64,000 bases of DNA. Source: Coffea arabica (lineage: Eukaryota > Streptophyta > Magnoliopsida > Gentianales > Rubiaceae). The notes under the pieces are model-generated. The model searched no databases. It was given only the letters and a program-made list of their open reading frames with translations, and was not told the origin of the DNA. The position numbers were made by a program, and so were the translations under genes. Of the stretch, positions 33,531 to 45,973 are shown one piece after another (within the stretch, counting starts at the first letter, position 1; every line of letters starts with the position of its first letter). Location of the stretch: assembly GCF_036785885.1 (NCBI RefSeq), contig NC_092317.1:6698501-6762500 (forward strand), given 5' to 3'.

Positions 33531-36510
33531 AAAAGCAGTGGAATTTTGACATGTTGTTTTTGTAGTCAAAGTAAAATGTTCGTAACAAAAAGCTTGCCGA
33601 CTGGTTACATCAAAGTTGTTGAACTTGGCTACCGTGCTGAACTGATATATTCTTTTTATTGCTTAAACAATTTGTGAACAAGATTGCATGATCTTGGGGG
33701 CGAACAAGTCTTCCCCATTAATTGTTTCCTCACGAGCTATTATTACTTAAAAGTAGAACATCAAGGAAAAAAGCTAATATATGTACAAGTACCGTTCATG
33801 AACCTAATGTGCTGTCTTAATGTATTGGAATATTTACTTTCATTGTCATTTGTTTTTGCAAAGTCAGGTTAGTACGTATATACATATAAATATAATAGCT
33901 GTTGAAGTTGGTGTTTGTACGTTTCCAAGCTACGAGAGCTTACTTATTGCTTGCCAAATATATTGATATCTAATGGTTGCTTAAACAATTAAATGTCTCG
34001 ACTGATATGCCTGGATAAAGAGCAATGTTGAGGGGCTTTCCTGTATCTTCTCATTGAATAATTATGTGTTTCTTTGTGCTAATTCTCTCTCAGATCAAGA
34101 GTGACAACTAATCAACAATGCCAAGCAGATGAACAAGTCCCCAAAGATAATCTTTACGACTAGCTAGTTTTATATTCGTTCACTTTGCAGTAGGGTAGAT
34201 TTTTCTTTGCTGAGTTAAGTTTGTATACACCGAAAATGTACATTAAGAGTTTTTATGCTAGCAGGTGCAGATGTATATCACGAGAACATAAAAATGAATT
34301 TTAAAATTGAATTAAAATTACGTGACATGCAGTTTAATCTCATTAACGTATGAAATTTTTACATTAACGGTGCATAAATAATTAATTCTGACTTTTTTTT
34401 TTTTAACGAAAAGGCCGCTTAATGCACTTTATACTATCACGATAGAAAGTAGCTGATCAAACATCTCTCTCAATTCACTGATCACGTATTGGCATTCATC
34501 ATGAGAGTTGAGTCTTGTCAACCTCTTTTGTGTAAACCAGAAAGTAGTCGTGCTTTTAATTTTGTTGTTGATGCATTAGGCAAAGCACCGACCAACCAAC
34601 GACGATTTAGAAGTCTTTGTCAACGTGCAATTTGATGATCTTTAACCAAAACCGACGGCGGGAGCACCCGTATTTAGCTGGAAGATGTTTAGTCAAATAT
34701 ATATCATGCCTGTTCAAACCCGTATTTAGCTGGAAGATGTTTAGTCAAATATATATCATGCCTGTTCAAACCATGGTTTACCTTCTTGACGTCCTTGAAT
34801 TCCACGATTAATATTGGCTCTATTACTCTTCAAGGTGAACGAACTTCCACCCAAGGAGCCAACAAGTCGAAATCTACTAAAATTTACACCTAAGGAGCCA
34901 ACAAGCCGGCAAACACAAGAAGTTTTTTTTTAAAAAAAAAAATCAATTAAAATGAATATTCATGAGCTTCAAATATTGAGTAATTTTTATTAGATTTTCT
35001 CTAATAATTTCTACTGAACGCTTCGTTAATACACCTAAATTACACTTATCTTAGTATATGGATGTACAATATTTGTAATTATTACACCCTTGTATTTAGA
35101 TATCTTTACAAATTAATTTCATTTTTGGGAAAATTTAACACTCTTAACAAGTGTCCACCATTTGCCAAATTTTTTTTTTTTGAGATTACAGTTAACTCGC
35201 AACGGTGGTATGAGGTATTAGCAAAAGTATGATACTCATATAATTCAACAACATTACAATATTTTACCCAACAATGGTGGATCAAACTAGTAATAAATAA
35301 TTTACCTAAGTGAAAGTTAAACTTAAGAGTTAAGACACTTAGGCACCGTCTGGAGTTGTGGTGCATTTACCAAAAAAAAAAAACAGTATGAAGTAGTAAA
35401 AGTCTTTTAGGGTTTTTGGCAACTAATTTTCTGGAATTCAAGGAGCCCGGTATTTATTAATTTGTAGGCACTTTTTTGTTGAAAGTATTTGCGTCAAAAG
35501 TATTTCTTTATAAATCATCAGTTTTGTTTGGATAGAGTATTATTCTAAATAATTATTTGAAATAATTTCTGTGACACTTTTTGTGATTTGATGTATATGA
35601 GATAAAAAAATAATTAAAAATATAAAAAAAGAATTAAAAAATATGTTTATAATACAAGGAAACAATTTTTTTGAAAAATTTTGCTCTTCAAACATATTCA
35701 CCGTAACTCCAATCGGGAACTAAAGTAACTTACCGCAACCCTACTTATACCCGTGAATGAGACACTATCAGCGACCAGTGCAACAAGTTCAAGTTCAAGT
35801 ACAAAATTCAAATGAAGTAAGTTGCAGAAACCCGACCCTAAGGAGTCAGTAGTATAAGTTTTGTATGGTGGGCTTGAAGCTATTGGAGGAGGGGGACCCC
35901 AAAGGAGAAAAATAGCTGGGGCTGTTAGTTGGCCCGTCCAAAGTGTGTACTGTGTTACTGTTGTTACATGTCATTTGTGGAATTGCACGTGAGTTGCTGG
36001 GTCAAACTCCGCTGGCCCCCACCCCCACTTTTCATGCGTCTATGTGATCACACGACGAAATTGAAGGTCACTGCCTCGCAGAATTTTTTTTTTAGGTGCA
36101 AGCAGTGATAGATTTAAATTCGAGATCTCTTATTTATATTTTTTTTTTGAATCATTCAATTCATTTTATTACTATATTATTTCATCATTTATATGTCTCT
36201 GTTGGAGAATTTTTTGAAAATTTCCATAGAATAAGATTGGAATAAATTTATTAGTATATGCTAAGAATGAGGTTAATTAAGATAAATTTTTGCCCAAAAA
36301 GGATATAACTATTTCTGAGTGCAGGACTTCTTTAAAGCATATAAGAGCAGTGACGACCATTACTGTATATGTACATCCCAACTTGTAAAATGAAAGCCTT
36401 AGGATGGCAAAACACCATTTTAGAGAAGAAATAGGAAATTTTTTTTAAAAAGAAAACAGATTTCTACAACTGATTGTTCGGGAACACAAAATTGCCTGTA
36501 CAACCACATA
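33531..36510. other. Gene desert
   Basis: No gene seen. It contains a perfect 52-base tandem duplication (34667-34772), a GTTTGGA-type relic at about 35520-35700 and scattered AT-rich DNA. Confidence 0.5.
34667..34772. repeat. Perfect 52-base tandem duplication
   Basis: The unit beginning CCCGTATTTAGCTGGAAGAT is present twice in a row, at 34667 and 34719, without a visible difference. Confidence 0.92.
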
Positions 36511-36710
36511 CACAAATATGGTATTGTAGAAATTTTTTGAATCAAAAAATTATTTTATTTTGAAAGAGTTTTTAGAATAATGCTGTAACACTTTTTGAGA
36601 TGTGATGTATGTGAGATAAAAATATATTCTATATCTATATGTATTGGAGAAGGGGTTTTTAGCAGAGACCCTTTCAATGGCTTCCAAACTTCTCATTCTT
36701 TTTTCTAGAA

Positions 36711-37735
36711 TTTTGTATTTATTTTAATACATAAAAAGTAGTGGGTTATAACCAACTCTATCACCAATCAAATTTAAAATTTAAAACATTCTCACTATCT
36801 ACTTCATAAACCGTTTATAGTTTATTATTTATACTTTAAATCTTTTTTACTCCTTAATTAAAGACAAATGTTCATTCCTATGCTATTGTAATACAATGTT
36901 GCATTTTTATAATTAAGAAATATTTGTTACCATACTAACCCTATAACCACCCCTACAAATGAGCTTTGCAAATTACAATCATGTTTCAAAAAAATCACAA
37001 ATGTGCAACTAAATGTAAAGTTGAGGGGGTAAAGTACAGTTAAATATAAAGTTAAGGGGTTTACTATATTTAACCCTAAAAAAAATCTCAAGAACGGAAC
37101 AAGTAGTGGGTTATAAATTTTTGTATTTATTTTAATACATAAAAAGTAGTTGGTTATAACCAACCCTTTTACCAATCAAATTTAAAATTTAAAACATTTT
37201 CACTATCTACTTCATAAACCGTTTATAGTTTGTTATTTATACTTTAAATCTTTTTTACTCCTTAATTAAAGACAAATGTTCATTCCTATGCTATTGTAAT
37301 ACAATGTTACATTTTTATAATTAAGAAATATTTTTTACCATACTAACCCTATAACTACCCCTACAATGAGCTTTGCAAATTACAATCACGTTTCAAAAAA
37401 ATCACAAATGTGCAACTAAATGTAAAGTTGAGGGGGTAAAGTACAATTAAATATAAAGTTAAGGGGTTAACTATATTTAAGCCTAAAAAAAATCTCAAGA
37501 ACGGAACAAGTAGTGGGTTATAAATTTTTGTCTAGATTTTTGTATTTATTTTAATACATAAAAAGTAGTGAGTTATAACCAACCCTATCACCAGTCAATT
37601 TTAAAATTTAAAACTTTCCCATAATCTACTTCATAAACCGTTTATAGTTTGTTTTTTATACTTTAAATCATTTTTACTCCTTAATTAAAGATAAATGCTC
37701 ATTTACATACTATTTTAATACAATTTTAATTCGGA
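36711..37735. repeat. Tandem array of about 410-base units inside the Helitron
   Basis: A unit starting TTTTGTATTTATTTTAATAC begins at 36711, 37119 and 37538 (spacings 408 and 419). The first two copies are nearly identical; the third stops after about 200 bases. Each begins near a TCTAGA-like word. Confidence 0.88.
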
Positions 37736-38478
37736 AGCATACAACATGATCAAGAAACAGCAGAACCAATTGGACTAGATTTTGACCCAAAAAAAATTAG
37801 GCTTATATGCCACTGGCACGTTGCCGTAACTTGCAATGCCAATTAGGACTATTTAGCCTTTTTTTTTTTTTTTTGCAAGGAGTTAGGAAACTGTAAAGCT
37901 TATTTAGGCAAATTTTGACTCATCGGTGATTTGAATATCAAGTTATTGAATATACTACAAATCCTATAATATCAGTCTACTACAAAAAATAATATTTTAC
38001 TAGAATGTGGTATTTGCGTACGAAATTTCAGAGGTAAATCAAATGCTTTTACTTATACTCTATATAATTTGAATAGTTTTTTAGCGAATATAACTATACT
38101 ATGCAGGAGCATCATTTTGTACAATTAAATCTAGCAAATTGTATACAATCACAATTTAGATTTTGCTCGATACCTGTGCAGTTGGTGAGTTCCATCAGTA
38201 ATACTACATCAAACTTTTAATGTTGTTTCATACTCTTATAAACATGTATTTCAAAAAATTGTAGGTTTGAAAATGATACATGTGCTCAAAAGATAGTTAC
38301 CTGATTGAGGTCAAGCAATTTTACAACATCACAAGCATTATTGATAGCAAATTCAAAGAGAATGTGGATATCCGAATATACAATCATGCATATGGTAAAC
38401 TTATTCTATTTAATTTAATTACTGCACAAATTTTTTAAATTTATAATCATAACATATACCTTCTTTCATTCTTACTAG

Positions 38479-38989
38479 ATTAAATATTTTCGAATACTTG
38501 CTTACATTCGGAGCATTAACATAGAAAACATGTTCTATGAGCTATGCAAAAATTGTGGACAACTATGTGAAGGTCATTTTTCAAAAACAGTGTGTATGCA
38601 TTGTAATGACGTGGTCGACACTGTTGTTAGGTAATTAATTTTATTTACCTTTAATTTCAACAAATTTTTCTGTATTGTATATAACATTTTATTTGTCAAA
38701 CAGGTACAATGTTAACATACAAATCAAAGACTCCAGTGGTAACATGGATCTTAATCTACAAGACAGACATGCACGATTTGTATTTGGTTGTGATGCTTCT
38801 TATTTTGAAAATTACAAAGGAAGGTAGAATTTCTTGATATATGTTTATTTTTTATAATGCTATTTATAAACTATGTAAAAACAATACACTAATTTTGAAT
38901 TTCGCACGTATTTAATTCTCAGGACAATGGTGATAGGTTGTTCAACCAACGAATCAATTCATGCAAAAATCATGCATTTTCATTTGTAG
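38479..38989 (+). CDS. RPA1-like (replication protein A large subunit) fragment within Helitron
   Basis: Three short exons (38479-38630, 38704-38823, 38923-38989) join in frame with GT-AG introns. The product reads YIRSINIENMFYELCKNCGQ..., then CMHCND, then RYNVNIQIKDSSGNMDLNL and ARFVFGCDA. This is the DBD-C zinc-ribbon and OB-fold pattern of RPA70: Cys-x2-Cys, about 13 residues, Cys-x2-Cys, then RY and an Asp-x-x-Gly strand. RPA1-like genes are common passengers of plant Helitrons and are thought to bind single-stranded DNA during rolling-circle transposition. The upstream DNA-binding domains were not found. The frame ends after IGCSTNESIHAKIM, so this is probably a truncated or decayed copy. 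Its preservation in frame over three exons is notable. Confidence 0.7.
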
Positions 38990-39388
38990 TACGCATTCCA
39001 TAAAATTTAACAGAAATAATTAAATCACCAATTTTGACTTTTGTACTAAAAGTTGATTGGTGTGAAGAGTATTCGCACTTTCATGCAATATTATCAAATC
39101 GAATACAAAATATTTGTAAGTATTTCATTTTAACAACATTTAATTACATTCATTTTTATTCATATATTCATTTTCTAATATAAATTTCTATTATTTTTTC
39201 AGGATATATCTTCCAAAAAAAGGTAATTTTTGAATAATATACACATTCTATCATATTTCAAACTATTGTTAGACAGATATTATATTTTAATTGTGTTGGT
39301 ACAATTTTTTAACCTTTTTTAATTCACCCTTTTATTTTCATTTTTTCAATATTGTCAGCACCGTGCGTAGCACGGGTATTCACACTAG

Positions 39389-39644
39389 TTAAGAAACGTA
39401 TTTATGATGCACCAAAATAATGACTATCCAAACAAGGCCAAATCTCTTCAAAGAATGTCTCTATTTAAGTTAACTTAATGATGAAACCTAGAAAATGCAA
39501 TTACCGAAAAGATGTAGTACATCATACGAGTTAAAGGCTGCAGATTCTCGAGGTACTACTGGTCATTTTTGGTTACATAATAAACATTTTCTAGAAGAGG
39601 GTTGTTATTGTAAAGTGGATATTTCCAATCCCGATCCATAACAT
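39389..39644. other. Right half of the element split by the Helitron, then spacer
   Basis: About 60 bases (to CTATCCAAACAAGGCC near 39445) complete the GTTTGGA-family element interrupted by the Helitron. The remainder is plain intergenic DNA up to the next MITE. Confidence 0.5.
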
Positions 39645-39786
39645 CAATGACGGAGCCAAGGGGGGCAGAGGGGGGCCATGGCCCCCCTAAGTTTTGAGAA
39701 TTTTAATTCATAATATGTAAATATGTGTGTAAAATAAAATTGGCCCCCCCCTAAATTTTTTCAATTTTAGTTTATATTATGAGAGT

Positions 39787-39829
<43 letters not shown>

Positions 39830-39895
39830 TTAGTCATCTTTGAATGGAATTTCAATTTTGGCCCCCCAAAAAAAAAAATCCTGGCTCCGTCACTG
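39645..39895. mobile_element. hAT-type MITE with exact 8-bp target duplication
   Basis: Starts CAATGACGGAGCCA and ends TGGCTCCGTCACTG (inverted). The octamer CATAACAT is present on both sides (39637-39644 and 39896-39903). The 251-base interior has poly-C/poly-G blocks and a TA microsatellite at 39788-39826, so open frames across it are spurious. Confidence 0.92.
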
Positions 39896-39903
39896 CATAA
39901 CAT

Positions 39904-42900
39904 CAAGGTAATGCCAAAGCTTTTTATTTTTTATTTTTTGGGTTTTACAAATTTAGTAAAAAAAATGAAAGAAAATAAAGTGTCTAACAAACCTAATGTT
40001 GCAATGGAACAAGGCTTTGTTGATATCATGTGACTTGATATACAGCACCATAATCCTATTGCTTGTACCATGCTGCTCAGCTCTTTACGTGCCAAATTGC
40101 GGTGCATGTTCCTAAACATTATTCTATAGTTTATACTCTGTTTCAAACCCTAATAAATTAATCAAAGAAGCCAAAAGATAATCTAATGAGCGATGAGGGA
40201 TTAGGGTTCCAAAGAATATTGCAAAGCATGCACAGATGTGTCCAAATTGGAGAGAAAAGTGAGGAAAAGAGAAGGTATTAATAATGTTAATGAATCATGG
40301 TACAACCTGTGTGTGCATGGATGGCCATGTTCTTGAGCCTAACTTTATAATCTTATTATTCAAGAAATGATATTGAGAAAAGACGACACCATATTATGCC
40401 AACCTGTTCGGTTGTAACGACGCACCTTAATGTGAATGGCTGCCTTGATTGTCGGAGCTAAACTACCAGTTTTGAAGCATGCTTTGCTTCACTAAGATAA
40501 AAGATTCATGCCTATATTAATTGACACAAATGTACTTTAACCATATATATAGTTTCAATTAAACATTGGATATTGAATTCGATCTTTTTATTGTTCCTTA
40601 TTTTCTCTTTTTCCTTCGTGGAGTAGAGGTGTTCTTGGGAACGGGCGACGGTTCAGTGCTTAAACCTCAAAACTCGTAGTATAGAGCATGTTCTTGTTTG
40701 ATTACTTTACCTGATTTTAAGTTACTATTATTTTTTTTACGAGCTCGATTATTTTTTTTCATCTAGATTTTAGATTTCTTCAATAGTTGAACGAAAGAAT
40801 CTAGAAAATACATCCAAGAGTAACTAACTATTCTTGACCCTGATTTTCTATAATAATGACTTTCCAACTTTTACAATCAACTTGCTCAAAATCTACCGCA
40901 AACGATAAGGAGGGTGCATATTAAGTATTAATTAAGAATACAATAAATTATAACTAAGTTTATTTATAGAATTAAGCTCAAATCTTCTACTATTAAGTAC
41001 CCATTAATGGGTACATTCCCTAAACCACACACACCACTTTGTGAACACAATTCCCCAAATTAACTTGTAGTACACAAAACTTTTTTAAGCAAAAATTAAG
41101 ATTAATATCATCCTCAAAGTAAGGACATAATGTGGAATATTTTTGTTTCGACATACAGGATAGTGCTAGTAGATAAATTCATGGTACATGTGTGTTTGGG
41201 AAAGGGCAAGAATCTCTGTAGTGAGAGCACATGGGGAGTTCGGGCATTGGAGGCCCCGCGTTTCCCGGTACAGCTGAAACCCGAAAGGTCATAACTCAAA
41301 ACGGAAGAGAACGGGAGAGAAGAGACCAGGAAGCAGGATACACAGGAGGAGACTGGGGAGTGAGGACCGGGAAAGGGGTCTCAGCCATGCACGTGACTTT
41401 TCTTCCTTTACCTCCAACATCCTCTCTGCTCTCTCGCTTTTCCATCTGGGAAAACGTTAAAAAAGCGACCAATCCTCTTCTTCTTACGTTAAAAACCTCC
41501 AACAACATCTGCAACAGTAAATTACAACTATATATACTAGCATAATTAATCGGGATCTGTGCACTAATCATAGCTTCAATTTTGTTAATCTTCCTTTGGA
41601 GTCAACGGGTAAACTGTAGGGCAAGTCATCTAATGAGCTCTTGGTTCACTCTCACGTGAAAGCCGCTCCGAAGCCTCCTTTTTTACTCTTTTTTTTTTTT
41701 GTTTTATGCTCGAATAATTAGCAAATATTACCCAATATAATCACACTTGTCTTGTTTCGTCGTTAACTAATCTTCCACTAATCATATACTATAGCTTGAA
41801 AAGAAAAAGATTTTTTTTTTCTGACCTAAATGATGTGCCAGACTGAACTATTCTGTGCAGTGCATTTTTGTCTTGATTTTGACAAACTTGTTTCAGCACC
41901 AACTATTGAAGACATTATTCTTTGGACTATGTATGCATGCATTGTTCGTCCTTGTAATGCTTGCTATATGCTTATAGTTTAGCTAGAAATGATAATTCGT
42001 CAAAGCTTACAAATATTGCCATTTGAAGGAAAAAAATGATGCAATAAATACTAATAGGTAAAGTTCGATGCTAATCAACTAAAACTCACTTAACCACCAG
42101 CCCGGCCATCACTAAAGACTTTAAATTTTGGTGGATGGGAGGTCAAGGGTTTAAACCTTGACTCCTATCATTTGCCGCAATATGTGATTTTTTAAAATTC
42201 ATACGTATGCGTAGTGCATTCGTCTAATCTAATGGTGGTTCAATCCCCATTAACTCCCCTATAGGTCCAGTTGGGTCTTCTTTAAATTAGGATAGAGTAG
42301 AAATAGAGTAAATAAATGACGAATGACAAACAAAAAAAAAACTAAAACTCACTTGGAAAGTATAACATCCATCTAACATAATTTGGAAAAAGCAAATTCT
42401 AATATTGTGATTGAAACTTCTTATTTGAAAATATGGAACATAAATTCAGCAAAACATTAAATTTGAAGTGAACTTAAGTTGTAGTTTACAAGATTCAAGT
42501 AAGTTGGTTGAAACACAAGCAATCACAAGCTCTTAAATTTGACTCTCAAATCGTTTCCTCATTCCTTTCCGGTGTGAGGTTAAATATCTACCTTGAATTG
42601 TGTACTTCATGGTTTGTGTACTTCATGGTGGCAATACAACTCACAAATGTAGCGAAAGATAAAATCTTTTCTATACTAACAGTGTATACACTATTCGTAT
42701 TGAATGAATGATAACTATGCAAAATTTGAATTTGAAATCCAACTTTCGTACATGTGTCATGAATCAAATGGTGATAATTTATACACTGTCAGTGTATATA
42801 AGATTTACTCTATACATATTACCTACTTCTTCTACAATTTTCAGTGTCATTTTGAAGATATAAATAATCTCCTATTCCTCGTCACATATTAAAGTTGGAA

Positions 42901-44027
42901 GGAGGAATGAACAAAGTCAAGAATCTTTTCGAAAAAAAAAAAAACAGAGTCAAGAATCGACAATCATGTGATTCATACCTTTTCTTTATTTGGATCAAAA
43001 GTTCACATACATGCATTATATCCTGGTGATCACTATTTTCTTGAAGAAAATTTGGTGGCACCTCTTTTCTTGACCATTCTTTTTCTTCTCTTACCAAACA
43101 AAAATTTGATCTAATATCATGGACAAGAAAAATTTTGGAATTAATGAACTAAAATATTTTGGTTCATGTATCCATCAATAAAGATTACATAATAGACTAT
43201 ATGATGTGGAATTAATTTAGCACACAACTAAACTAAGATAGAAAAATTGAAAAAATGAAAGATAGAAGCTAGCAAATGCAATCAAATTTACTTATGGAAG
43301 GCTTAAAATGGTGAAGCTATATATGAATTTAGTAATTTTGCCACAAATGAAGTTGTTGTAAATTCCATTACTAAAGTTTTAAATGATCAAACAAAATATC
43401 TCAAATTTTGAATCTCTTTGAAATTTTCTCCAAATTTTATCAAGCAATTTGTGCTGGACGATTTCCACCAATCTCATTGATAAAGTTCTATTTGTCTTTC
43501 TTATTAAAAAAATCCCAAAATATTAAAGGCAAACAGTAAAAAAAATCGGATACATGTGATTATTAGTTAAATAGTTTAATCTTCTTCGATGGTAAAATAT
43601 ATCACAAAAAACTAAAGTATAATTGAATTGCAAAAATAAATTAATAATAAGCCCGTAAACAAATAGTAGTAAATATTAACATCGGTACATAATAATACTA
43701 GCACATAAAGAAACCGAAGCACAAACTCCAAAAGGATTTTGTTGCTCAGTAATCTTAATCAAGAATATTAATTGGGATCATAAAAAAACATTAAAAAAAA
43801 ACCTCTTACTTGACAAAATAATATTATTGTAATAACGTCCCATCAAGCAAACGCCGTTAACCTCACCACATTGCCGTTAACATAACGGCGTTTTACCTAA
43901 CGGAGCCTCGCCAGAGCACAAGAGAAAATTGAAAAGATTAAAAGCACAAGCAGAAACAAATTTACGCATATTACTCGGAAAAACGAAAACGAAGAAGAAG
44001 AAGAAGAAGGCCACTGTTTTGTGTATG
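39904..44027. other. Gene desert before the bHLH gene
   Basis: No gene recognised. The stretch 42090-42350 has a GGTTTAAACC palindrome and a TATAGGTCCAGTTGGGTC segment that look like a worn retroposon. DNA just before 44 kb has GAAGAAGAA and GA-rich tracts close to the promoter of the next gene. Confidence 0.5.
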
Positions 44028-44035
44028 TATAAAAA
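44028..44035 (+). promoter_or_regulatory. Candidate TATA box of the BIM-type bHLH gene
   Basis: TATAAAAA sits ahead of a GA-rich leader (44080-44110) and a CT-rich leader (44120-44210), a common plant arrangement. The first coding ATG is at 44954, so the leader would be long and may contain an intron. Confidence 0.4.
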
Positions 44036-44124
44036 GTCCTTTTTCCAAAGCTAGCCCACAGAAAAAAAGCGAAGAAGCAGAGAGAGAGAGATAGAGAGAG
44101 GGAGAGAGAAATTTAAGAAGAAGA

Positions 44125-44186
44125 AAACTTCTCCTCTCTTAAACATTCATCAAGTCCTTGAAACTTCTCCTCTCTTAAACATTCAT
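44125..44186. repeat. Direct repeat in the leader of the bHLH gene
   Basis: AAACTTCTCCTCTCTTAAAC followed by ATTCAT occurs at 44125 and again at 44161, a 36-base period. Confidence 0.85.
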
Positions 44187-44953
44187 TTCTTCTTCTGCTT
44201 CTTCTTCATCATCTCATAAAATAAAAAAGTAGCAAGAAAACCATTTTACAGCAGCAGGAGTTTCATCTAAACTCGTGTCTGTTTCTTGTCTTAATGTATG
44301 TGTTAGTGCGTGGCTCCGTGGGTGTAGAATTGTGTGTGTTCGGAAGTTAGCTGGCTCTACAAGTAATCTTGAAGGTGACTGTTGGGATCACTTGATTATC
44401 ACGTCTGGAAATCCGGGTTCTAAATTTTGGGTTCCTTTCAGCGGAATCCGAGCTGAATTATGCAATATTCACCGTAAAATTCGGTATGGCAAGAGTATGC
44501 TTCGAGTTAGCTTTGTTTATTGATTTTCTTTCCTTTTCTTCTGTGGTGCATTATGGGTGATTTCAACCTTACCTCTCGTTTTCAGGAGATTTCAAGTTGA
44601 ATTATGCATAATTCTGTCGAATTTTGATTTCAAGTGCTCGCAGAAGCCTGAAACGTATTTTCTTGGAGCAGCCTGATTGTATTCTCGGTTGAGTTGTGGG
44701 TTTCCCCACGTGAATTTTCCACCATTGTTCCGCTGCCGAATTATATATCGGGTGAAGAGTTTGTTCAGGCTGGTTTTTGAATTTTAGTGCTGCTACTGTC
44801 TGAAGCTGATGGTGGATCTGGGATGAACTTGAAGAATTTGAATCTTGTTTGGAGATTTCACTGGTTTTAAGGTTGGAATTCATCATATACTGCTGTAATT
44901 CGATCTGAGTTCTGGAGAAATTTTGCAGAAGAGCTGATTTTTGTCAGGTGTTA

Positions 44954-45905
44954 ATGGAGCTGCGCCAACCCAGGCCTTTTGGGACTGAAGGTAACCATGA
45001 ATTCTGGTCAGCAAATGCATATGTGAATTCTGGAAGTTTTCTGTGTTTACAACTCACGGGAAGAATCAAAGCAGTATTCTGAATTCTAAAATGTTAGGTT
45101 TGAGGTTGTGAACCATGATTTAATGTGGTTTTTTCTTGTAAAAATGATACAGGAAGGAAAACCACCCATGACTTTCTTTCACTGTACTCGCCAGTCCAAC
45201 AAGATCCCAGACCCCCACAAGGTAAATTCTCTTTCATGCAATGCAAACATGGTGCTTTTTTACCTCCAGAAGGAAGAGGTTTTACTTTTTCTTTTCTTCT
45301 AATCTTTTTATTTTCCTTTTCCTTTTTAAGCCTTCAAATTTCCATTTTGCCGTCATAATGGCTTGAAGAGAGACACAAATTCTTCTTTCCCATTTCTTCT
45401 TCTTTGAGAAAAATTTAAAAGCTTAGAGAAAGTCCAATTTTTTTTTCCCTTGATCCCCCCCCCCCCACCCACCTCCCTTTCCCCCCGGAAAAAAGCCCAA
45501 TTTTTGTAAAATGAGAGTAGTTGGAGCACGTTTAGACATGATTTGAGTCATTAGCAATCTGGAATATGATTTCAATTATTTTTTTTTAACTTAACAGTTG
45601 TTCATGACCTAATATTTTGATTCCCATGTTTCATGTGGAAGATCAAATTGATACTTCAAAATAAATTCAAAAGTACATGTACCACCTTTTTAATTTTTTA
45701 TCTTTTCCTCAAGGGTAAAAATCATTCCTTGGAACCATGAAAATTTTATTCTACTATTAACCTAATACCAAAAAATCGGGGTCTCCAAATTTAATTAAAA
45801 AGGGTAGAATTTTACAGACTTTTTTTTAATTTTTATTGTTGCTTTTTTTTTTTAATTGTGAGTGTGGTAGGCCCAGGTAGGGGAAATATCCAGGCGAAGC
45901 AAAGC

Positions 45906-45973
<68 letters not shown>

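Larger units (their letters stand above)
36634..39388 (+). mobile_element. Helitron carrying an RPA1-like gene
   Basis: The 3' end is textbook: the hairpin CCGTGC-GTA-GCACGG at 39361-39375, then TATTCACA and CTAG at 39385-39388, followed by a T. The 5' end is best placed at A followed by TCTATATGTATTGGAG at 36634. The flanks (gagataaaaatata before, ttaagaaacgtatttatgat after) join into one continuous GTTTGGA-family element like that at 35520-35700. This supports insertion between A and T without target duplication. Inside are a tandem array (36711-37735) and a spliced RPA1-like zinc-ribbon gene (38479-38989). No Rep/helicase frame is visible, so the copy is non-autonomous. The 5' limit could differ by a few bases. 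Confidence 0.85.

Noticed and set aside
41231-41571. 104-codon plus-strand and 91-codon minus-strand frames
   Set aside because: They overlap each other on opposite strands, have no domain and no neighbouring exons.
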